Source: Agrococcus jejuensis (GTDB taxonomy: Bacteria > Actinomycetota > Actinomycetes > Actinomycetales > Microbacteriaceae). From it: a stretch of DNA of 64,000 nucleotides. The stretch spans positions 62,001 to 126,000 of the forward strand of contig NZ_VEFR01000006.1 of the NCBI RefSeq assembly GCF_007679035.1, given 5' to 3'. Shown here one piece after another: positions 8,137 through 18,906 of the stretch (its first letter is position 1; every line of letters starts with the position of its first letter). The notes under the pieces were generated by a model. That model worked only from the letters and a program-made list of their open reading frames with translations, had not been told where the DNA came from and did not search any database. The translations under genes and the position numbers were made by a program.

Positions 8137-9752
8137 GGAGTCACCACCCTTCGTTGCAGTCGTACGGTGTCGGACAGTCGCAGCAGCAGCGCCACGATGA
8201 TCCAGTTCGCCACGAGCGACGAGCCGCCCGCCGCCATGAACGGCGTCGTGAGGCCCGTGAGCGGGATGACGCGGGTCACGCCACCGACGACGATGAAGAC
8301 CTGCAGCGCGATCACGAACGCGAGTCCGACGGCGAGCAGCTTCGTGAAGTCGTCGGAGCCGAGGTAGCCGATGCGGATGCCGCGCGAGACGAGCACCATG
8401 AACAGGGCGAGGACGGCGAACATGCCGACCATGCCGAGCTCCTCGCCGATCGACGCCATGATGAAGTCCGACTCGGCGTGCGGCACGAGGTCGGGGCGGC
8501 CGAGGCCGAGGCCCGTGCCGATGAGCCCGCCGGCCGCCATGCCGAAGATGCCGGTCACGAGCTGGTACGAGCTGCCGGAGGGGCGGGCGAAGACGTCCTG
8601 GTCGAACGCGCGCAGCCAACCCTCGACGCGCGACTCGACGCGGCCGATGCCGAGGCCCTCGAGCGACGCGGGGTCGAGGCGCAGCAGCACGAACGCCACG
8701 ACGATGCCGAGGCCCGCGGCGAGCACGCTCGAGACGAGCCATCCGATGCCGCCGTCGGCCCGCCACCGCAGCACGGCCATGACGGCGAACGCACCGAGGA
8801 TGCCGAGCACCGACAGCACGATCACGCCGATGCCGACGCGCTGCATCCACTCCGACTCGCCGCGCGTCAGCAGCCACAGCAGCGCACCGGCGAGCACGAC
8901 GAGCGCCAGGCCGATGACGATCCACGACCGTCGGCCCGTCGCGACGTAGAGCATGACCGTGAAGAGGCCGAAGTAGAGCAGGCCCGTGCCGAGGTCGCCC
9001 TGCACGACGAGCACCATCATGCACATCGCCCAGACGACGGCGATCGGGCCGAGGTCGCGCAGACGCGGCAGCTGCAGGCCCAGCACCTTGCGGCCCGCGA
9101 TCGACAGCGAGTCGCGCGCCGTCACGAGGTAGCCGGCGAAGAAGATCGCCAACGCGATCTTCGCGATCTCGCCCGGCTGGAACGAGAAGCCGCCCACCGA
9201 GATCCACACCTGCGCGCCGTTGATGGTCGCGCCGATGCCGGGGATCATCGGCAGCAGCAGCAGCACGAACGCGATGGCCATCGCCGTGAAGCGGTAGCGC
9301 AGCAGCACGCGGTGGTTGCGGATGACGAGCAGCACGACGATCGCCGCCGTCATCGCCACCGCGGCCCAGACGATCTGGCGGATGCCGGCGGCATCCCAGC
9401 CGAGGTCGCCGCGCGCGATGTCGATGCGGTAGATCATCGCGATGCCGATGCCGTTGAGCGCCGTCGCGATGGGCAGCAGGAACGGGTCGGCGTCGCGCGC
9501 GACGAAGCGCAGCACGACGTGCATCACGAGCGTCATCGCCGCGAGCCCGCCGAACAGGTACAGCAGCGTGAGGTCGATGGCCTCGAGCGCGCCGATCTGC
9601 ACGAGCAGCATCGCCGCGCCCGCGATGGCCCAGGCGATGACGAGCAGGAACAGCTCGAGGGCCCGCATCTTCTGCGGGTTGCGGATGCGCACGCGGATCG
9701 CCTCGGTGGCGTCGCGGATCTGGATCATGCCGGTCTGGAGCGCGCTCGTCAT
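8133..9752 (-). CDS. rodA: FtsW/RodA/SpoVE family peptidoglycan glycosyltransferase
   Basis: A 539-aa SEDS polymerase. The first about 25 residues are cytoplasmic and basic ([11 protein letters not shown]), followed by about 12 hydrophobic segments. Typical SEDS stretches are present: [37 protein letters not shown] with the large extracellular loop, [27 protein letters not shown] and [16 protein letters not shown]. Position between pstP and pbpA, with ATGA overlaps on both sides, is the canonical one for RodA of this operon rather than the division FtsW. Start ATG 9752. Confidence 0.94.
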   Translation of the reverse strand: MTSALQTGMIQIRDATEAIRVRIRNPQKMRALELFLLVIAWAIAGAAMLLVQIGALEAIDLTLLYLFGGLAAMTLVMHVVLRFVARDADPFLLPIATALNGIGIAMIYRIDIARGDLGWDAAGIRQIVWAAVAMTAAIVVLLVIRNHRVLLRYRFTAMAIAFVLLLLPMIPGIGATINGAQVWISVGGFSFQPGEIAKIALAIFFAGYLVTARDSLSIAGRKVLGLQLPRLRDLGPIAVVWAMCMMVLVVQGDLGTGLLYFGLFTVMLYVATGRRSWIVIGLALVVLAGALLWLLTRGESEWMQRVGIGVIVLSVLGILGAFAVMAVLRWRADGGIGWLVSSVLAAGLGIVVAFVLLRLDPASLEGLGIGRVESRVEGWLRAFDQDVFARPSGSSYQLVTGIFGMAAGGLIGTGLGLGRPDLVPHAESDFIMASIGEELGMVGMFAVLALFMVLVSRGIRIGYLGSDDFTKLLAVGLAFVIALQVFIVVGGVTRVIPLTGLTTPFMAAGGSSLVANWIIVALLLRLSDTVRLQRRVVTP

Positions 9753-10987
9753 GGCGACGACACCTCCAGTCGGTCGACGATCCGGTTCGCGGCATCGAGG
9801 CTGTCGGCGTTGATCGTCTGCTCGATGCGCTGCTGCTCGAACTCCGTGAGGTCGGACAGCTCGATGCTCGTGACCTGCACCTCCGACGACAGCACGATGG
9901 GCCCGACGTCGCTCTGCACGCCCTGGTAGATCGTGACGTAGCCCGCGTCGTTCGCGCCGACGAAGTAGTGCGTCTGCGTCCACGCGTAGAAGCCGAGCGC
10001 GCCCGCGACGACGGCGATGACCGCGAGGGCGACGCCCACCGTCCAGGTGATGCGGCGACGCAGCTTCCACCTGCGATGCTCCGCGAGCAGCTCGGCGAGG
10101 TACTCCTCGCTCTCGGGCTCGAAGTGCTCGTACGCCGGCTGCTGCCTCGCCTGCACGGGATGCAGCAGCAGCTGCGTGAGGCTCATGGGGGTCGCCTCGG
10201 GCTCGGCGGCCTCGTAGTCGATCTCGCTCGCCGCGCTGCCGACCGTCTGCGGCTCGACGCTCGACACGGGCGACTCGTCGACGTCGACGATCACGACGGT
10301 CACGTTGTCGGGGGCGCCGTGGCTCAGCGCCTCCTGCACGAGGCGATCGGCGGTGGCGGCGGCATCGCGTCGCTGCCCCAGCAGCTGCGCGAGCCGCGCC
10401 TCGCCCACGACGCCCGAGAGCCCGTCGGAGCACACGAGCCAGCGGTCGCCGGGCTGCGCGTCCTCGATGAGGCCGTCGACCTCGGGGTGCGTCTCGATGT
10501 TGCCGAGCACGCGCATGACGACGTTGCGTCGCGGATGCGTCTCGGCCTCCTCGCGCGTGATGCGGCCCGCCTCGACGAGCTTCTGCACGAACGTGTGGTC
10601 GGTCGTCACCTGCGTCAGCGCGCCCACGCGGTAGCGGTAGATGCGCGAGTCGCCGATGTGCGCGATCGCCATGCGGTCGCCGACGCGCACGATGCCCGAC
10701 ACCGTCGTGCCCATGCCGACGAGCTCGGGATGCTCGCGCATCGTCGACTGCAGCGTCTCGCCCGCGGCCTGGATCATGCCCTTGAGGTCGTCGAGCGCCT
10801 CCTCGGGGGTGGCGTGCTCGTGGTCGGCGTCGCGCAGCCTGCGGATCGTCAGCGCCGAGGCGACGTCGCCGCCCGCGTGGCCGCCCATGCCGTCGGCGAC
10901 GACGAACAGGTGCGCGCCCGCATAGCCGGAGTCCTGGTTGTCGCTCCGAACCCTGCCGACGTGGCTGCGTGCTGCCGCGAGGGCCAC
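9749..10987 (-). CDS. pstP: PP2C-type Ser/Thr protein phosphatase PstP
   Basis: A 412-aa membrane phosphatase that reverses PknA/PknB phosphorylation. The PP2C domain (about residues 1-235) shows metal-binding acids in RSDNQDSGYA, FVVADGMGGHAGGDVAS, IAHIGDSRIYRYR, LVCSDGLSGVV and GAPDNVTVVIVDV. A linker, a basic stretch (RRWKLRRR) and one transmembrane helix (about 312-335) follow, then an about 75-residue extracellular tail. The GTG start at 10987 lies one base from the fhaB stop. Family and context make the call secure. Confidence 0.95.
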   Translation of the reverse strand: MALAAARSHVGRVRSDNQDSGYAGAHLFVVADGMGGHAGGDVASALTIRRLRDADHEHATPEEALDDLKGMIQAAGETLQSTMREHPELVGMGTTVSGIVRVGDRMAIAHIGDSRIYRYRVGALTQVTTDHTFVQKLVEAGRITREEAETHPRRNVVMRVLGNIETHPEVDGLIEDAQPGDRWLVCSDGLSGVVGEARLAQLLGQRRDAAATADRLVQEALSHGAPDNVTVVIVDVDESPVSSVEPQTVGSAASEIDYEAAEPEATPMSLTQLLLHPVQARQQPAYEHFEPESEEYLAELLAEHRRWKLRRRITWTVGVALAVIAVVAGALGFYAWTQTHYFVGANDAGYVTIYQGVQSDVGPIVLSSEVQVTSIELSDLTEFEQQRIEQTINADSLDAANRIVDRLEVSSP

Positions 10988-10988
10988 G

Positions 10989-11552
10989 TCACCGCCTCAG
11001 CTCGAACGTGGTGGTGCCGATGCGCAGCTCCACGCCCGTGGCTGCGGCCGCGGATCCCTGCACGCGACGCCCGGCGACGAACGTGCCGTTCGTCGAGCCG
11101 AGGTCCTCGATGCGCCACTCGTCGCCGCGCAGCACGAGGCGGGCGTGGTTCGACGACGTGTAGTCGTCCTTCACCTGCAGCCCGGAGCCGCTCGAGCGAC
11201 CGATCGTGAGTCCCGTCGTGGGGAGGTCGATCTCGAGCCCGGCGCGCGGGCCGCCCGTGACGACGAGTCGGCTCGCCGGACGAGCCACGGGGGCCGCGGT
11301 GCTGGCGCTGCGCGAGCCGCGACCCATGTTCGTGACCGTCGTGGCGGCGTCGGAGGAGGCGACCGGTGCGGATGCGCGCGGCGGCGTCGACGGCGCAGGG
11401 CTCGGGCTCGGCGTCGGCGTGCCGGGCTGCTGCAGCCGCGTGATGCGCGATCCGAACAGGTCGCTGCGCAGCGAGTACACGACGATGAAGATGAAGACCC
11501 ACAGGAGCACGAGGAAGGCCACGCGCAGCAGCAGCAGCGTCAGTGCGGTCAT
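10989..11552 (-). CDS. fhaB: FHA-domain membrane protein FhaB (FipA)
   Basis: A 187-aa protein with an N-terminal transmembrane helix (about residues 5-26), a Pro/Ser/Ala-rich linker (about 40-95) and a C-terminal FHA domain that binds phosphothreonine. FHA motifs: GLTIGRSSGSG, SNHARLVL and EDLGSTNGTFVAGRR. FhaB orthologues link kinase signalling to FtsZ and FtsQ at the septum. ATG 11552 overlaps the fhaA stop by 4 bases; pstP follows after 1 base. Confidence 0.93.
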   Translation of the reverse strand: MTALTLLLLRVAFLVLLWVFIFIVVYSLRSDLFGSRITRLQQPGTPTPSPSPAPSTPPRASAPVASSDAATTVTNMGRGSRSASTAAPVARPASRLVVTGGPRAGLEIDLPTTGLTIGRSSGSGLQVKDDYTSSNHARLVLRGDEWRIEDLGSTNGTFVAGRRVQGSAAAATGVELRIGTTTFELRR

Positions 11553-12226
11553 CGGTCGCCCCTCGACTCCGCCAGCACGCGGTAGACGAGCCGCGTCGAG
11601 CCGATGTCGATGATCGAGTCGGGCTCGAGCAGCGACTTCTTCAGCGTGCGGCCGTTGAGCAGCGTGCCGTTCGTCGAGCCGAGATCCGAGATCTGGGCGC
11701 GCGAGCCGTCCCAGACGATCTCGGCGTGCGCACGCGAGGCGCCCGCGTCGTCGACCGTGATGTCGGCATCCGAGCCGCGCCCGATGATCGTGCGGCCCTT
11801 GCGCAGCGAGACGCGGTTGCCCTTGATGTCGACGACCGCGCGCCACGCGACCTCGCCCTTCGCGAGCTCCGCATCCACGGCGAGGATGCCCGTCGCGAGG
11901 GCGTCGTCGCGCTCGAGCGTCAGGTCGATGCCGCCCGCGAACGAGTACTGGTTCTCGGCGGCGTGCTTCTGGATCGCCGAGCGCAGCTCGTCGGTGAGCG
12001 ACTCGCCCAGGCGCTGCATGCGCCCGTGGTCCTCGGGCGACAGGCGCACGGTGAGGCGATTGGGCACGAGGATGCGGTCGCGCGAGACGACGGACGCGTT
12101 GGTGTCGAGCTCCCGCTTGAGCGCAGCCGCGATCTCCAACGGCTCGACGCCGCTGCGGAACGTCTTGGCGAACGCGCCATTGACGACCCGCTCGAGCCCA
12201 CGCTCGAAGCTGTCGAGGAATCCCAC
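11549..12226 (-). CDS. fhaA: FHA-domain protein FhaA (DUF3662 + FHA)
   Basis: A 225-aa protein with an N-terminal DUF3662 domain (GFLDSFERGLERVVNGAFAK; about residues 1-115) and a C-terminal FHA domain (RTIIGRGSDADI, SRAHAEIVW, SDLGSTNGTLLNGR). FhaA binds phosphorylated partners such as the lipid II flippase MviN/MurJ pseudokinase in mycobacteria. The linker between the domains is short compared with the mycobacterial protein. GTG 12226 is the only start near the conserved N-terminus; GAGAGG is 12 bases upstream. It is the first gene of the operon down to pknB. Confidence 0.93.
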   Translation of the reverse strand: MGFLDSFERGLERVVNGAFAKTFRSGVEPLEIAAALKRELDTNASVVSRDRILVPNRLTVRLSPEDHGRMQRLGESLTDELRSAIQKHAAENQYSFAGGIDLTLERDDALATGILAVDAELAKGEVAWRAVVDIKGNRVSLRKGRTIIGRGSDADITVDDAGASRAHAEIVWDGSRAQISDLGSTNGTLLNGRTLKKSLLEPDSIIDIGSTRLVYRVLAESRGDR

Positions 12227-12260
12227 CGTCTTGTCGTGCCTCTCGTCTCGTGCGCCCCTC

Positions 12261-12266
12261 AGGGTA
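12261..12266 (-). promoter_or_regulatory. Candidate -10 of the fhaA-pknB operon
   Basis: TACCCT on the minus strand stands about 34 bases before the fhaA GTG and downstream of the divergent tRNA-Leu gene. It fits the actinobacterial TAnnnT -10, but no convincing -35 is seen at 16-18 bases. Confidence 0.4.
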
Positions 12267-12348
12267 CGGGATGAACGTGGCGACCGCGTCGCAAGGCCCT
12301 TCGGACCTGATAGGATCGCGGGGTTGGCCTGCAGCGATGCGGCCGCAC

Positions 12349-12432
12349 GCGCGAGTGGCGGAATTGGCAGACGCGCTGGCTTCAGGTGCCAGTGCCCGCA
12401 AGGGCGTGGGGGTTCAAGTCCCCCCTCGCGCA
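12349..12432 (+). tRNA. tRNA-Leu (anticodon CAG)
   Basis: An 84-base class II tRNA. The 7-bp acceptor stem GCGCGAG pairs with CTCGCGC. D-loop GGAATTGGCAGACGC, anticodon stem CTGGC/GCCAG around loop TTCAGGT, long variable arm GTGCCCGCAAGGGCGT, and T-arm GGGGGTTCAAGTCCCCC follow. The CCA end is not encoded. A tRNA-Leu upstream of fhaA is also seen in mycobacteria. Confidence 0.97.
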
Positions 12433-12453
12433 CGGTGCTCCACGGAGCAGACG

Positions 12454-12488
12454 CGAAGGCCCCGGATTCATAGGATCCGGGGCCTTCG
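12454..12488 (+). terminator. Terminator of tRNA-Leu
   Basis: A 14-bp perfect stem (12454-12467 with 12475-12488, arms CGAAGGCCCCGGAT) with a 7-base loop lies 22 bases downstream of the tRNA, followed by CTTCGTCG. Confidence 0.8.
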
Positions 12489-12608
12489 TCGTGCGCGGGG
12501 GACGTCAGGGACGGTCGACGTCCCGGGCTCGGGGTTGACTCGGCCCCGAGGGCACGGTGCGTACTGGATGCATCGGGTCGGGGCTCGCTCGGCCGGGAGG
12601 GGACATCC

Positions 12609-13286
12609 ATGGACGACGACCTGCTGCTCGTCGAGGACCTGCTGCTCGTGCTGCTCGACGACGACGGCGGCCACATCCACGGCGAGGGGATGCTGTACGC
12701 GATCCTCGGCGGCGCCGTGATCGTCGAGCTCGCGCAGCGCGGCCTCGTGCGCACCGACTCGGGCCAGACCGTCGAGGTCGTGCCGGGCGCGACGCCGCCC
12801 GCCGACCCGCTGCTGCGTGCGGCGTTCGACACCATCGCGACCAAGCGACGCCTCGTGCTCACGCGCATCGCCGAGATCGGCCCCTCGCTGCGGGAGGACG
12901 TGCTCGACCGGCTCGAGGAGCGCGGCCTCGTGGCCCGCTCGCGGGAGCGCGTGCTGGGGTTCATCCCCGTCACGCGCCTGCGCACGCTCGACTCGACGCA
13001 CGAGGATGCCGTCGTCGCGCGCCTGCGCGCCGTGCTCGTCGACGGCGAGCAGCCCGACGCGCGCACGGCGGCGCTCGCGGCGCTGCTGTGGGCGAGCGAT
13101 CAGCTGCCGGCGCTGCACGCGCGCATCCCGTGGACGAACGACGTCGCCTCGCGCGCGCTCGCGCTGCAGCAGGGCGACTGGGGTGCGTCGGCCGTCGACG
13201 TGTACGTCGCGGGCGTGCTGGCGGCGACGGTGTCGGTGTCGACGGCGGTCGCGGCGGCGGCCGCGTCGGGCACCGCGTCGTCGTAG
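12609..13286 (+). CDS. GPP34 (GOLPH3-like) family protein
   Basis: A 225-aa protein opening DLLLVEDLLLVLLDDDGG, the signature of the GPP34/GOLPH3 family. In eukaryotes these bind PI4P and sort Golgi enzymes; in actinobacteria they are common but of unproven role. The middle is mostly helical (LREDVLDRLEERGLVARSRE) and the last about 30 residues are hydrophobic and alanine-rich (VSVSTAVAAAAASG), perhaps membrane-associated. ATG 12609 has GGGAGGGGA 6 bases upstream. It is monocistronic, followed by a GNAT gene with its own promoter. Confidence 0.88.
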   Translation: MDDDLLLVEDLLLVLLDDDGGHIHGEGMLYAILGGAVIVELAQRGLVRTDSGQTVEVVPGATPPADPLLRAAFDTIATKRRLVLTRIAEIGPSLREDVLDRLEERGLVARSRERVLGFIPVTRLRTLDSTHEDAVVARLRAVLVDGEQPDARTAALAALLWASDQLPALHARIPWTNDVASRALALQQGDWGASAVDVYVAGVLAATVSVSTAVAAAAASGTASS

Positions 13287-13324
13287 GTCGGCCCCCAGAC
13301 GCGCGGAGGTGCCAGGCTCGACGC

Positions 13325-13819
13325 GTGACGATCGTGCTGCGACCCATGGACCCCAGCGACTGGGCCGCCGTCGAGCGCATCTACGCCGACGGCATCGCCT
13401 CCGGCCTCGCGACCTTCGAGGCCGCGACGCCCGATCGTGACGCGTTCCTCGCGTCGCGGGTCGCAGGGCTGAGCAGCGTCGCCGTCGACGACGACGGCGC
13501 GATCGTCGGCTGGGTCGCCGCGTCGCAGGTGTCGGCGCGCGCCGTCTACCGCGGCGTCGTCGAGCACTCCGTCTACGTGGCCCAGGGCGAGCACGGGCGC
13601 GGCATCGGCGGGATGCTGCTGCGGCGGCTGATCGCGGACGCCGACGCGCTCGGCATCTGGACCATCCAGTCGGCGATCTTCCCCGAGAACGTCGGCAGCA
13701 TCCGCCTGCACGAGCGCGCCGGGTTCCGCGTCGTCGGCACGCGCGAGCGCATCGCGCAGATGCCCGACGGCACGTGGCGGGACACGGTGCTCATGGAGCG
13801 GCGGAGCGCGGTGGGCTGA
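13325..13819 (+). CDS. GNAT N-acetyltransferase (phosphinothricin acetyltransferase-like)
   Basis: A 164-aa single-domain GNAT. It opens LRPMDPSDWAAVERIYADGI and has the SGLATFEA stretch and the VEHSVYVA strand of the Pat/MddA branch, with the acetyl-CoA loop GEHGRGIGGML and the AIFPENVGSIRLHERAGF motif B. Homologues acetylate phosphinothricin, methionine sulfone or related amino acids; the true substrate is unknown. GTG 13325 follows CAGGCT by 6 bases, consistent with a leaderless transcript. Confidence 0.87.
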   Translation: MTIVLRPMDPSDWAAVERIYADGIASGLATFEAATPDRDAFLASRVAGLSSVAVDDDGAIVGWVAASQVSARAVYRGVVEHSVYVAQGEHGRGIGGMLLRRLIADADALGIWTIQSAIFPENVGSIRLHERAGFRVVGTRERIAQMPDGTWRDTVLMERRSAVG

Positions 13820-15588
<1,769 letters not shown>

Positions 15589-15670
15589 GCCCGCACGCAT
15601 GGATGCGGGACGCGGCGTCGCGCTCGCCCCGCATCCGCCTGCGCCGACCATCCACCGAGAAGGAGCACCC

Positions 15671-16276
15671 ATGACCGAGTCCGCACCGACCCTCGACGAC
15701 CTGCTCGCCGCCCTCGATGCCGGCGAGACGATCCCAGGAGGATCGCCGTTGCACGCCGTCATGCACGCCACGAGCCAGGAGGCGCTGCGCGTCACGGGCG
15801 AGCTCAACGGTCGCTACCACGAGCCCGCACGCGTGCGGGAGCTGCTCTCGGCGCTCACCGGCGCACCCATCGACGACTCCGTGACGTTGTTCCCGCCGTT
15901 CACGACCGACTTCGGCAGGAGCACGAGGATCGGGCGACGCGTCTTCATCAACGCCGGCTGCCGATTCCAGGATCAGGGCGGCATCACGATCGGCGACGAC
16001 TGCCTCATCGGCCACGACGTCATCATCGCGACGCTGCAGCACGGCATGGCACCCGATCGTCGCGCCGACCTCGTGCCCGCGCCCGTCGTGCTCGGCCGCA
16101 ACGTCTGGCTCGGCGCGCGCGTGACGGTGCTGCCGGGCGTGACGATCGGCGACGACGCCGTGATCGGCGCGGGCTCGATCGTCACGCGCGACGTCCCCGC
16201 GGGCACCGTCGCCATCGGCTCGCCGGCACGCGTCATCCGCGCCGTCGACGGGTCCGATCGCGTCGAGCCCCGCTAG
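15671..16276 (+). CDS. Sugar O-acetyltransferase (left-handed beta-helix, maltose/galactoside acetyltransferase-like)
   Basis: A 201-aa hexapeptide-repeat acetyltransferase. The N-terminal helical part is followed by the LbH coil: RRVFINAGCRFQDQGGITIGDD, then RNVWLGARVTVLPGVTIGDDAVIGAGSIVTRDVP, ending IGSPARVIR, which is typical of LacA/NodL/Maa trimers. The catalytic His is probably in IATLQHGM. ATG 15671 has AGAAGGAGC 6 bases upstream. Its stop codon is inside CTAG, shared on the other strand with the stop of the XRE regulator. Confidence 0.88.
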   Translation: MTESAPTLDDLLAALDAGETIPGGSPLHAVMHATSQEALRVTGELNGRYHEPARVRELLSALTGAPIDDSVTLFPPFTTDFGRSTRIGRRVFINAGCRFQDQGGITIGDDCLIGHDVIIATLQHGMAPDRRADLVPAPVVLGRNVWLGARVTVLPGVTIGDDAVIGAGSIVTRDVPAGTVAIGSPARVIRAVDGSDRVEPR

Positions 16277-17151
16277 CCCTCGACGGTCGTCGGCAGCGCC
16301 GAGCTCGCGTCGTGCGTCGCGACCCACGACGCGAGCACGCGCAGCCCGTCCGCCGACGGCGTGTCCGCCGGGGCCGTGTACACGTTGAGCACGAGGCCCG
16401 GCTCGCTGGGCAGCTCCATCGACTCGTAGTCGAGGTCGAGGTCGCCGACGATCGGGTGGTGCAGGCGCTTGCGACCCGAGCGGTGCAGGTGCACGTCGCG
16501 CGACGCCCAGCGCTCGCGGAACAGCTCGCTGCACGTCGACAGCTCGCCGACGAGGCGGATGAGGTCGGGGTCGTGCGGCGCGCGGCCCGCCTCCATGCGC
16601 AGCATCGCGGCGGCGTCGTTGGCGATGCGGTCGTAGTCGCGCCAGAACTCCCGCGCCGCGGGGTTCATGTAGATGAAGCGCGTCGTGTTCACGGGGCGAT
16701 GCGGATCGTCGAAGACCGGCTGGTAGAGCGCCCTGCCCATGGCGTTCGCGGCGATGATGTCGTGCCTGCCGTTGCGCACCCACGCCGGCCCGGTGATGGC
16801 GTCGAGCACCTGCAGCACGGCAGGGCGCACGCTCGTCGCGGTCGGCTGCGGAGCCTTGCGCGAGGGCGCGACCGACCGCGCGAGGTCGTGGAGGTAGAGG
16901 CGCTCGGCCTCGTCGAGCTGCAGCGTGCGCGCCAGGGCGTCGAGCACCGACTCGGATGCGCCGCCGAGGCTGCCGCGCTCGAGCCGCACGTAGTAGTCGA
17001 CCGAGACGCCCGTGAGCATCGCGACCTCCTCGCGACGCAGCCCCGCGACGCGGCGGTTGCCGCCGTACGCCGGCAGGCCGGCCTGCTCGGGGGTGATGCG
17101 AGCGCGCCGGGACGTGAGGAACTCCCGGATCTCCTTGCGCATGTCTCCCAT
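16273..17151 (-). CDS. XRE-family regulator with MmyB-like ligand domain
   Basis: About 292 aa. The N-terminal helix-turn-helix spans about residues 5-75 (LPAYGGNRRVAGLRREEVA, TGVSVDYYVRLERG), followed by the MmyB-like PAS-type domain (PAWVRNGRHDIIAANAMG, FIYMNPAAREFWRDYDR, HHPIVGDLDLDYESMELP) that binds fatty-acid-like ligands in structural homologues. Such regulators usually repress a neighbouring short-chain or alcohol dehydrogenase gene; here the neighbour upstream on the same strand is a zinc alcohol dehydrogenase. GTG 17160 and ATG 17142 are alternative starts. Confidence 0.9.
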   Translation of the reverse strand: MGDMRKEIREFLTSRRARITPEQAGLPAYGGNRRVAGLRREEVAMLTGVSVDYYVRLERGSLGGASESVLDALARTLQLDEAERLYLHDLARSVAPSRKAPQPTATSVRPAVLQVLDAITGPAWVRNGRHDIIAANAMGRALYQPVFDDPHRPVNTTRFIYMNPAAREFWRDYDRIANDAAAMLRMEAGRAPHDPDLIRLVGELSTCSELFRERWASRDVHLHRSGRKRLHHPIVGDLDLDYESMELPSEPGLVLNVYTAPADTPSADGLRVLASWVATHDASSALPTTVEG

Positions 17152-17220
17152 GGAGGTCACGGTACGCCGGGCGCGCGCGGCACAGGGAGGGCCTGCCTGT
17201 ACCCGCCGCCGATCGCGACG

Positions 17221-18282
17221 TCAGGGCCGGACGATCACCTTGATCGCACGCCGCTCGTCCATCGCGCGGTACGCCTCGGCGACGTCGTCGAGCGGCACCT
17301 CCATGTCGAAGACGCGGCCGGGGTCCAGGCTGCCGTCGAGCACCTCGGCGAGCAGCTCGTCGATGTACGTGCGCACGGGGGCGACGCCGCCGCGCACGCC
17401 GACGTTCGTGGAGAACAGCTGCCGGATGGGCAGCTCGGGGCCGCCGGCGGGCACGCCGACGAAGCCGACCTGGCCGCCCGGCCGTGCCGACCGCAGCGCC
17501 TGGTCCATCGACTCCTCGGTGCCGACGCACTCCAGCACGACGTCGGGGCCGATGCCGTCGAACATGGCGTGCAGGCGCTCGACGCCCTCGTCGCCGCGCT
17601 CGGGCACGACGTCGGTCGCGCCGAGCTCGCGGGCGAGCCGCTGCCGATCCTCGTGCCGCGACATGGCCACGATCCGCGAGGCGCCCAGCCGCTTCGCGGC
17701 CAGGACGGCGCTCAGGCCCACGGCGCCGTCGCCGACGACCGCGACCGTCGAGCCTTCGCGCACGCCGCCCGACACCGCCGCATGGTGCCCCGTCGGCATG
17801 ACGTCGGAGAGCGCGAGCAGGCTGGGGATGAGCTCGGCTGCCGGGGTGCCGGGCACGACCACGAGCGTGCCGTCGGCGAGGGGCACGCGCACGCGCTCGC
17901 CCTGTCCCGCATCCGCGAAGCCCTCCTCGCCCTCCGAGCCCCAGCCGCCGCCGTGCAGGCACGACGTCGTGATGCCGTTGACGCAGTTGATGCACTCGCC
18001 GCACGAGATGACGAACGGCGCGATGACGAAGTCGCCCGGCTGCATCGTGCGCACGGCCGCGCCGACCTCCTCGACGACGCCGACGAACTCGTGGCCGATG
18101 CGGCGCGGCTCCTCGGTGGGACGCACGCCGCGATACGGCCACAGGTCCGAGCCGCACACGCAGGCGGCGACGACGCGCACGATCGCGTCGCGGCCGCTCG
18201 CCTCCGGCCCCGTGGCGAGCACCGGATCCGGCACGTCCTCCACGCGCACGTCGCGCTCGCCGTGGATGATCGTCGCTCGCAT
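17221..18282 (-). CDS. Zinc-dependent alcohol dehydrogenase (medium-chain)
   Basis: A 353-aa MDR enzyme. The catalytic zinc site uses Cys in CVCGSDLWPY and His-Glu in RRIGHEFVG. The structural zinc cysteines are in SCGECINCVNGITTSC. The Rossmann fold is VAVVGDGAVGLSAVLAAKRLGA. The long GGWGSEGEEGFADAGQGERVRVP segment is characteristic of the branch annotated as zinc-binding dehydrogenases, some acting on glutathione- or mycothiol-linked formaldehyde. ATG 18282 follows CGAGGAGC. Likely regulated by the XRE protein next to it. Confidence 0.9.
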   Translation of the reverse strand: MRATIIHGERDVRVEDVPDPVLATGPEASGRDAIVRVVAACVCGSDLWPYRGVRPTEEPRRIGHEFVGVVEEVGAAVRTMQPGDFVIAPFVISCGECINCVNGITTSCLHGGGWGSEGEEGFADAGQGERVRVPLADGTLVVVPGTPAAELIPSLLALSDVMPTGHHAAVSGGVREGSTVAVVGDGAVGLSAVLAAKRLGASRIVAMSRHEDRQRLARELGATDVVPERGDEGVERLHAMFDGIGPDVVLECVGTEESMDQALRSARPGGQVGFVGVPAGGPELPIRQLFSTNVGVRGGVAPVRTYIDELLAEVLDGSLDPGRVFDMEVPLDDVAEAYRAMDERRAIKVIVRP

Positions 18283-18350
18283 GATGGTGCTCCTCGCGTC
18301 GTCGTGGGTCGCGGATGCCGCTGCTCCTCAGCCTGGCACGGTCGCGCGTG

Positions 18351-18398
18351 GCGCCCGGCGGGCCGTGGAGGGGGTTGCCTCGACGGCCCGCTGGGCGT
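18351..18398 (-). terminator. Terminator of the Rid-family gene
   Basis: Arms 18351-18366 and 18383-18398 (GCGCCCGGCGGGCCGT against ACGGCCCGCTGGGCGT) pair in 15 of 16 positions, 15 bases past the Rid stop codon. Confidence 0.65.
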
Positions 18399-18413
18399 CA
18401 CGCGCGGACGACG

Positions 18414-18824
18414 TCAGTCGACGATCGCCTCGACCTCGAGCTCGATGCGCACGTCGGGCTCGAAGAGGATGTCGACGCCGATGAGCGAGGCCGGCGGCAG
18501 CGGGCTCGGCAGCCCGAGCTCGTCGGCGACGTCGGCGACGCCCGCGAGGAAGGCGTCCATGTGCTCGGGCTGCCAGCGGGCCGCGAAGAAGCGCAGGCGC
18601 ACGACGTCGTCGAACGTCGCACCGGCGCCGGCGAGCGCTCGGTGCGCGTTGCGCAGCACCTCGGCGACCTGGCCGCGCAGATCGCCGCCGGAGCGTGCGC
18701 GACCCTCGCCGTCGCGGTCGATCTGCCCGGCGACGTGCACGTGCCGCGAGCCCGTGCCGATCGCGACGTGGTGGTAGGGGACGGGCTGGAACAGGCCCTC
18801 GGGGCTCAGCAGCTCGACGCTCAT
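18414..18824 (-). CDS. RidA/YjgF/YER057c-family protein
   Basis: A 136-aa Rid-superfamily protein. It carries VAGQIDRDGEGR, LRGQVAEVLRNAHRALAGAGA and VDILFEPDVRIELEVEAIV. The usual RidA arginine of the enamine deaminase site (R105 in IAVAxxR) is not evident: the late segment reads LPPASLIGVDIL, so it is more likely a Rid4-7 type than true RidA. ATG 18824. It is divergent from the HxlR regulator with an 82-base gap, which predicts direct control. Confidence 0.87.
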   Translation of the reverse strand: MSVELLSPEGLFQPVPYHHVAIGTGSRHVHVAGQIDRDGEGRARSGGDLRGQVAEVLRNAHRALAGAGATFDDVVRLRFFAARWQPEHMDAFLAGVADVADELGLPSPLPPASLIGVDILFEPDVRIELEVEAIVD

Positions 18825-18853
18825 GGGATGCCTTCCTGTCGAAGTCGGTTGGA

Positions 18854-18879
18854 GGTATCCCATCGAACCCTGGTACCCC
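18854..18879. promoter_or_regulatory. Candidate HxlR operator
   Basis: GGTATCCC (18854-18861) and GGTACCCC (18872-18879) form a direct repeat with 18-base phase in the gap between the divergent Rid and HxlR genes. HxlR proteins bind short repeats in such intergenic regions. The site is inferred from position only. Confidence 0.35.
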
Positions 18880-18906
18880 ACAGGCACCGCAACGAGACTA
18901 GGTGTC

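Noticed and set aside
4940..10433. Very long minus-strand open frames joining pknA, pbpA and rodA to upstream sequence
   Set aside because: These are stop-poor shadows caused by high GC; the real starts are fixed by conserved N-termini and ATGA overlaps.
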